In this document: positions 58,219 to 64,000 of the stretch, piece by piece
How the letters are laid out: every line of letters begins with the position of its first letter
Numbering within the stretch: the stretch's first letter is position 1
Source of the DNA: Silene conica
Lineage: Eukaryota > Streptophyta > Magnoliopsida > Caryophyllales > Caryophyllaceae
DNA: 64,000 bases
Assembly: GCA_029255685.2 (NCBI GenBank)
Contig: CM055312.2
Location: 2,442,649-2,506,648, forward strand
Direction: 5' to 3'
Translations under genes and position numbers: made by a program
Notes under the pieces: model-generated
Seen by the model: only the letters and a program-made list of their open reading frames with translations
Database searches by the model: none
Told to the model about the DNA's origin: nothing

Positions 58219-61200
58219 TCAACCAAATCTACTGTAATTTGTGTACAAAGAGTTTGAGAATTGCGACTGTTGTTGAGAGTCGGAGTACTGCGATGACGAG
58301 TATTGCGGCCAATACTGATGTGGGTGTGGGTGGGATACCGTGGGCGTCGTTTGAGAAGCTGCGAAAAGCGGTGTGACGTCCGTGGGTGTGTTTCGTGTGT
58401 CGCTGAAACCGCTCATGTACGATGATCCTTCACCGTTAGGGGGTTGGTTTGCTCGGGTCGTGCTCGTTGGCAGTATATTACCCGCGGCATCGGTGGCCTT
58501 GGGGTTTCTCCTCCTCTTTTTCTGCTTATCCAGACGTCTCCTCCCCGTCCCGCGCTTGCTTGGAGGGTCGGCAATGTCGTCTTCCCGTCTTGCTGCGTTT
58601 GCCTTCGGCTGCTTTAAAGTTAACCTATTCCGACCCCAAACTCTCAATGACACCCCGTATGCCGCAAAGGAATCTACGGCATGTATCCCGGCCACAGCCT
58701 CGAGTTCGCTGATTAGTTCGTCCGTACGAGTCTTGTAGATTGCGGACGCCTGATCGCTTTGCATGGCCAACCTTTTAATGTAGTCGTTTTTCATACTCAT
58801 CCCGACTGATTTCTTGTTGCGTTCATTCGTTTCCGGGTCGTAATACCCAACACGGATGGCCTCGTATCCTCGTACCAAGTCTTTTCGCCATCGATCCAAG
58901 ATGTATTTATCGGGGATTCTCTTCACGTCTAACACGTCGAGGCACTTCATGATATGGCGGCATAAGATCCCCCGGAATTCAAACATCTTACAGCCGCAAA
59001 TATAGTCACCTTTCCTCGTGTCGATTGTGACCTCGAAAGTCCTGCGATCTTTCCTCCAAATTGGCTCTGTGACCTTCGAAGTGGCCCTGTACCTCTTAAT
59101 GTGATCGATAGGGCTTGGCTGTGTTTCGACGTTGGTGCTAATGCATCCGTAAACCTCGGTCTTGACCTCTTTGAATTTGGCGTTCGTGTAAACCTTACTG
59201 TAGATATCCTCGAAGAGCAATTGGGGATCCCATTTCAGCGGACTCTTTGCGTCTCTTGCGTTGTTCACCATCTCGTCCTCTACCTTTTTTTGTACGACGT
59301 CATTGTACTGGTGCATGAACTGAATCAGTCCGGTTTCAATATTCACGTGTCCTTTGATCAGCCTGTTTGTCTGCTCACTCCTCTGCGTGGAAGACATGCC
59401 GGCAGAGAAGGTGTCCTTCCAGTACACCGGCATCCACCTTTCTCTAATCGACCACACGTCGGCTAACCACCTGTTCTGTCGCAACTGGTGTTTATCCAGA
59501 AATTCGGCCCACAGAGAGTACAATTCTTCGACCGTGACACTTTCGTGAACTATTGTGCGCATATCTTTGTCTATGGCATCGAATTTAGGATGGTGCTTCA
59601 AATGATTGTCAAAGTTCTGCAGGACATGCCAAAGACACAACCTGTGCTCCGTTTCCGGGAATACTTCTCTGATGGCCCCCACCATTTTCCCGCATTGATC
59701 GGTTAGTAGAACCCGTGGAGCTCTGCCCATGCATTTTACCCAGTTGTTGAAGACCCAGGTGAAGGACTCTGTCTCCTCGTGTGATATTAGTGCTGCTGCG
59801 TAGATTATTGTACTCCCGTGGTGGTTGACACCGACGAACGGGCAAAATGGCATCTGATACCTGTTGCTCAGGAAAGTGCTGTCAAAGGAGACGGGGTCAC
59901 CAAATGCCTGGTACATGGCACGACACCTTGCGTCAGACCAAAAAATGTTGAGCAATTTATTGTCCGTGTCCCTCTCGACATCGTAATAGAAATCTGAATT
60001 CTGAGCTTTCAACATTTCAAAATGATCAAGTACCGCTTGAGCATCACCGCGCAATCTGGTTTTGCGTCGTTCTACGTTCACCAAGTTTTTCGCGTCCTTC
60101 CCGGTGAATGGAAGATGTTGAAGTCCTCCAACCTCCCTAACCAGAGTGTTGAAGCTGCGGGTGATGGGGATGCCTGCCCTGTCATTCATCATCAACCTCT
60201 CCTTGAAATACTCGCTTACATGCCTGTAGTGGACGCAGTGTCGATAGGGCTGAGCAAAAAAAATCCGATACGAATTTTTATCCGAATCCGATCCGGATTC
60301 CGAAAAAAAAATTCCGGATATATGGATTCCACTTAATTGGATATCCGATCCGATTTTTTCCGAATAAAGTGGACCGGATGTGGATCGGGATTTTTTTAAA
60401 ACTGGATATCCGAATCCGATCCGGATCTTAAAAATTATAAAAAATAATAATAAAAAAACAAAAATGAAATATACCGTACCTTACTACTGCCTATTGGGCC
60501 ATTATTCATTACTAATGGCCTAATGGACCATTAACCATTAAAATTTAAAACATTTAAAACAATAAAGAATAAACATAAATTATCACAAACCCTAAAACTC
60601 CCTCACTCCCTCCCAGCCTCCCTCTCCTCGACAAACCCTTACCAAACTCAAACCCTTATTTCTCCCAAATTGAAGAAGACAACAACATTATTTGCTACAT
60701 TAACTACATCTTTTCCCCAACGAACTTATTCATACACAAACCAACTTGATTTGCATACCGTCCCTTTTGTATGTCCAATTTAATTTTGTAATGTGCTTCA
60801 ACAACTTTCTCTAGAGATCTCTTTCGGTTTGCACTATCTATTGCTTTCTGCTTCAACAACTTTCTCTCTTTTGCTTTGCACTATCGTTTATCTATTATAT
60901 TGCTTTTGATAATCGCAGCCGACTAGCCGAGTATATTACTTCAATAACTTCTTACTAGTTTATCTTAATCTAAATCCGACACCAACTTATTAATCGATCC
61001 TAATCATCACTGCAAAATGCAAATAGTCAAAACCGGATTAAATCCGGATTTTGAAAACTGGATATCCGAATTTTCGGATTCCGAATTTTCGGATATCCAA
61101 TAAATTCGGATCGGATGTGGATCATGAAAGTTGAAATTTTTAAATTCGGATATCCGATCCGGATTCCAAAACCGGATCGGATATCCGGTTTTGCTCAGCC

Positions 61201-61702
61201 CTAAGTGTCGACTCATTTCCGGAGTCACTTCGTGGTTGTGCTCCAAATTACATGTTCTAATTTCGAATTTCCCATTGTCATCATTCATTTGACCGAATAT
61301 AAAAGTTGAACATACCTGGGGTTGTTTTATTTTCCGGGTTGGACTGGCTTCAGAACACATTAGCCTAATCTTGTACATCATATGGAACTGCGGTTCTTGT
61401 TGACCAGCGCCGTTCTTTCGTACGCCTTGCGACTTGAAGACCGGCATAATGGTGCTACTCCGGGCATATAGTTCGAATCCTTTTTTGTATGCGTAGGTGA
61501 AACAGAAAGCGGCGAAGGTCTCCCCGGAATCAAATTCCATCCCTACGGTTGGCTCCACAGCAGGTCCTCCGTCACCATTTCCGTCAAGGACATCGGCTGC
61601 CTGTTGTAGGATGTCGGTGTTGGTGTCATCCTCCTCAAAAATGTCGTTCTCTCCTGATTCCGAAACCGGATATTCTTCGTTTAAGTCAAAAATGGCGGCC
61701 AT
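58219..61702 (-). pseudogene. FAR1-related (FRS) gene split by a hAT insertion
   Basis: The coding parts are 61702-61204 and 60236-58219. Without the 959 bp insertion and one 8 bp target copy they form one intron-free frame of 838 residues, the usual FAR1/FRS size. The N-terminal part has the FAR1 DNA-binding zinc-finger region (SGETFAAFCFTYAYKKGFEL, then CNLEHNHEVTPEMSRH). The C-terminal part has the MULE-derived domain (VSFDSTFLSNRYQMPFCPFV, LLTDQCGKM, HRLCLWHVLQNF) and a SWIM zinc finger (CGCKMFEFRGILCRHIMKC), then a basic KKRRRNPKAT signal and a Gln/Ser-rich tail. FRS proteins are transcription factors domesticated from Mutator-like transposases. As it stands the transcript would stop inside the insertion after 231 codons. 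Confidence 0.9.
60245..61203. mobile_element. Non-autonomous hAT element in the FAR1-related gene
   Basis: A 959 bp element with perfect 15 bp ends TAGGGCTGAGCAAAA and TTTTGCTCAGCCCTA. A perfect 8 bp target duplication AGTGTCGA lies at 60237-60244 and 61204-61211. The subterminal parts are crowded with GGATATCCG and CCGATCCGGA motifs on both strands, a likely array of transposase sites. The centre (60590-60960) looks like the 5' leader of a larger element. It has no transposase. Confidence 0.95.
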
Positions 61703-62349
61703 TAATAATTAGTATTTGGAGAAGATGAAGTTTGCAACTTGAGTATGAGTAATTAATTGTTTTCTTTAAAATTGTTGTTATTGTTTTGGGTAATTGTTAC
61801 AGTATGTTTTAGTGTAAGCTTAATATTAGAATAGTATTTGTAATTTGTTCGTTAATTTACGATAAACTTGTAGTATCGAGTAATATTTACGGTAAGAAAA
61901 GTCTATTTTTACAAGTTGGAGTGAAATTAAGACGTTAATTTTTATTAAAATAAATTTTGTTAAAAAAAGAAGTACCTAATGTATTTGTTTACTAACTGAA
62001 AATAATTTAAAAGGAAATTTGATTTTGAAATAAGACACTTTTGAAAAACGAAAAGGCTTAGAATTCGTTTAGAAAGCGAAATAAATAAAATACGACTTGT
62101 GAATTACAAAAGACGACTAATTTCATAAATGTAAAGAAATTGCCCGAAAGATTTGAAAGATTAAATTTACTAGTTGCATTTGGAAGATTAATTTAACATT
62201 ACAACTTTGATTTGGAAGATTTAGTTTGCAAGTTGATGATTAAGTCTTATTTTATTAAATTTTATTATTTTAGTTTTGGGTATTTGTGAAGCTTGTTGTG
62301 GAAGCTTCTCTTTAAAATGGCTTTTTGGAGAAGCTTGTTGTGGAAGCTT
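61703..62349. other. Promoter region of the FAR1-related gene and spacer
   Basis: AT-rich sequence directly upstream of the FAR1-related ATG. No other gene. Two copies of GAAGCTTGTTGTGGAAGCTT lie near 62288 and 62331. Confidence 0.5.
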
Positions 62350-62757
62350 TGGTTTACGATTTAGGGATTAGGGTTTCGGGTTTAGGGTTTAGGGTTTACG
62401 CTTTAGGGATTAGGGTTTCGGGTTTAGGGTTTAGGGTTTACGCTTTAGGGGTTAGGGTATCGTGTTTAGGGTTTAGGGTGTAGGGTTTAGGGTTTAGGGT
62501 TTAGTGTTTAGGGCTTACGATGAGAGTCTATGGTGTAGGGTTTAGGGTTTAGGGTTTAGGGTTTAGAGTTTACGCTTTAGGGATTAGGGTTTCGGGTTTA
62601 CGGTTTAGGGTTTACGCTTTAGGGATTAGGGTATCGTGATTAGGGTTTAGGGTTTAGGGTTTAGGGTTTAGGGTTAATGAGAGTCTATGGTGTAGGGTTC
62701 AGGGTTTAGGATTTTGGTTTAGAGTCGATGGTTTTAGGGTTTAGGGTTTAGGGTATA
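62350..62757. repeat. Degenerate telomere-like TTTAGGG array
   Basis: About 400 bp of TTTAGGG, the plant telomere unit, with many variants. TACGCTTTAGGGATTAGGGT recurs near 62397, 62571 and 62609, and GAGAGTCTATGGTGTAGGGT near 62522 and 62680, so it has a longer repeat pattern. Because of the variants and flanking DNA it is interstitial, not a chromosome end. Confidence 0.9.
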
Positions 62758-64000
62758 TGTGAAATAGATTCGACGGGTATGATTGGATCGTGGAGTCGTC
62801 AGACCGTGGTAATTAAGTAAAGTACCTACGACTGGGTTGGATCATCAAATATTGAAACGTATATTCGTAAGATCCTCCGATCTCCAGTAGAATCTTACGA
62901 ATAGTAATAGGTTATTAACATGAACATGAATTGAGTCAAATTTCATTTTTCACTAGTAATAAGTTGTAAATATGAATTTCATTTTTGACGAATTTCATTT
63001 TACTTAATACGTAACCCAGTGGTACTTGAATTATGTATTTTACTAAATATATAGTTCGTAAGTTGTATGTTAAGAATCCGATCGTACCCAATCGATCCTA
63101 TCGATACTGCTTTCTACGGGGAAACATTAACATACTATAGTCTATCGTAAACCCTAACCCCGTAGAACCATAGACGATTTCGTTAATGTAAACCGTAAAT
63201 GTAACAATTTAGTAAAATAACCACTAACACTTCATATTGTGAATTTAGAATACTATTAGTTTATAAGGATGAACTTAATTTTAGGCAAATATAATTTTGG
63301 ATTTGTAATATACTTTAAGTACGAACTTCATTTTAGACCAATTTGATTTTATATTAGTAATAGGTTATAAACATATACTCCGTAGTTGATTATAGACGAA
63401 TTTCATTTTACTTAATACTTGTAGTAATAAGTTATTAATATGATCATGACTTTTTAGAGGAATATCATTTTACTTAATACGTAACCCAGTTCAACGTCGT
63501 ATATGGATTTTTGTAAATTAGTAGGATCTTATAAACCTACAATCCGATCGTACCAATTTCATCGTAACGACACTGATTTCAAATGAGAAACTACAATATA
63601 CGTTATAGACAAACTTCATAGTAGACTAATTTATTTTTTTTATAGCTGTAAATGAAGTATTGCAACGACGAACTTGATTTTAGACGATTTTGATTAAAGA
63701 ATAGTAATAGGTTATATAGCTGAACTTGATCTTAGACGAATTTGATTCTAGATTAGTAACACATTACACTGAATTTCTTTGTCAACCTATTTTCTTATGA
63801 ATCTACAATCCGATCATACGAATTCGTTCGTAACGACACAAGTTGATGTGCTTCTTTCACACGGATTACCAACTAAATGTGCTTCTTTGACATTATAAAT
63901 ATGACATGAAATCCTAACCATTCAATCCAAAAAATTGACACTATCAAGAAGATCTTGGCCATTGGTTTGGTATGTTTCACACGGATTACCAACCTAATGT
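62758..64000. repeat. AT-rich region of diverged short repeats
   Basis: Segments recur: TTTTACTTAATACGTAACCC near 63000 and 63467, TAGTAATAGGTTAT-like units, and CACACGGATTACCAAC near 63858 and 63977. No gene or clean period seen. Confidence 0.5.

Noticed and set aside
62350-62757. True chromosome end
   Set aside because: The TTTAGGG units are highly variant, the array is about 400 bp, and ordinary DNA continues on both sides.

Overview
This is a piece of a higher-plant nuclear genome, almost certainly a eudicot. The evidence is AT-rich spacers, spliced genes with short plant-type introns, plant-specific families (DUF547/MIP1-like, pollen receptor-like kinase, USP plus receptor-like cytoplasmic kinase, DUF3339, FAR1-related), Stowaway, PIF/Harbinger and hAT MITEs, SINEs, Helitrons, a Tat-type Ty3/gypsy retrotransposon and TTTAGGG-type repeats. 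No species can be assigned from sequence alone. Exon borders below were placed by hand from splice signals, reading-frame phase and remembered family features.

Layout. 1-6.8 kb: a minus-strand coiled-coil/DUF547 gene whose 3' end lies off the left edge. 7.5-10.2 kb: a tandem array of ~325 bp units interrupted by a LINE RNase H fragment. 11-17.1 kb: a repeat-rich block with a small Helitron, a solo LTR with intact target duplication, an LTR/PBS remnant, a GC-rich hAT-type MITE, and a SINE nested in a foldback MITE. 18.9-25.3 kb: a plus-strand START-domain gene of seven coding exons. 25.85-35.97 kb: a young 10.1 kb Tat-type retrotransposon on the minus strand, carrying a spliced gene in antisense orientation between pol and the 3' LTR. 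36.0-36.7 kb: a large foldback element. 38.0-40.6 kb: a pollen receptor-like kinase gene. 42.2-47.7 kb: a USP plus kinase gene. 49.3 kb: a small DUF3339 gene. 49.7-54.6 kb: a 4.9 kb palindrome made of head-to-tail Helitron copies. 56.3-56.8 kb: an F-box-like orphan reading frame. 58.2-61.7 kb: a FAR1-related gene split by a fresh hAT insertion. 62.3-62.8 kb: a degenerate telomere-like array. Then low-complexity diverged repeats run to the right edge.

The host genes are unrelated housekeeping or signalling genes and do not form a pathway. The most unusual structures are the spliced antisense gene in the retrotransposon, the stop codon in readthrough context (UAG CAA UCA) between its gag-pro and pol frames, the Helitron palindrome, and the hAT insertion that splits the FAR1-related gene with a perfect 8 bp target duplication.
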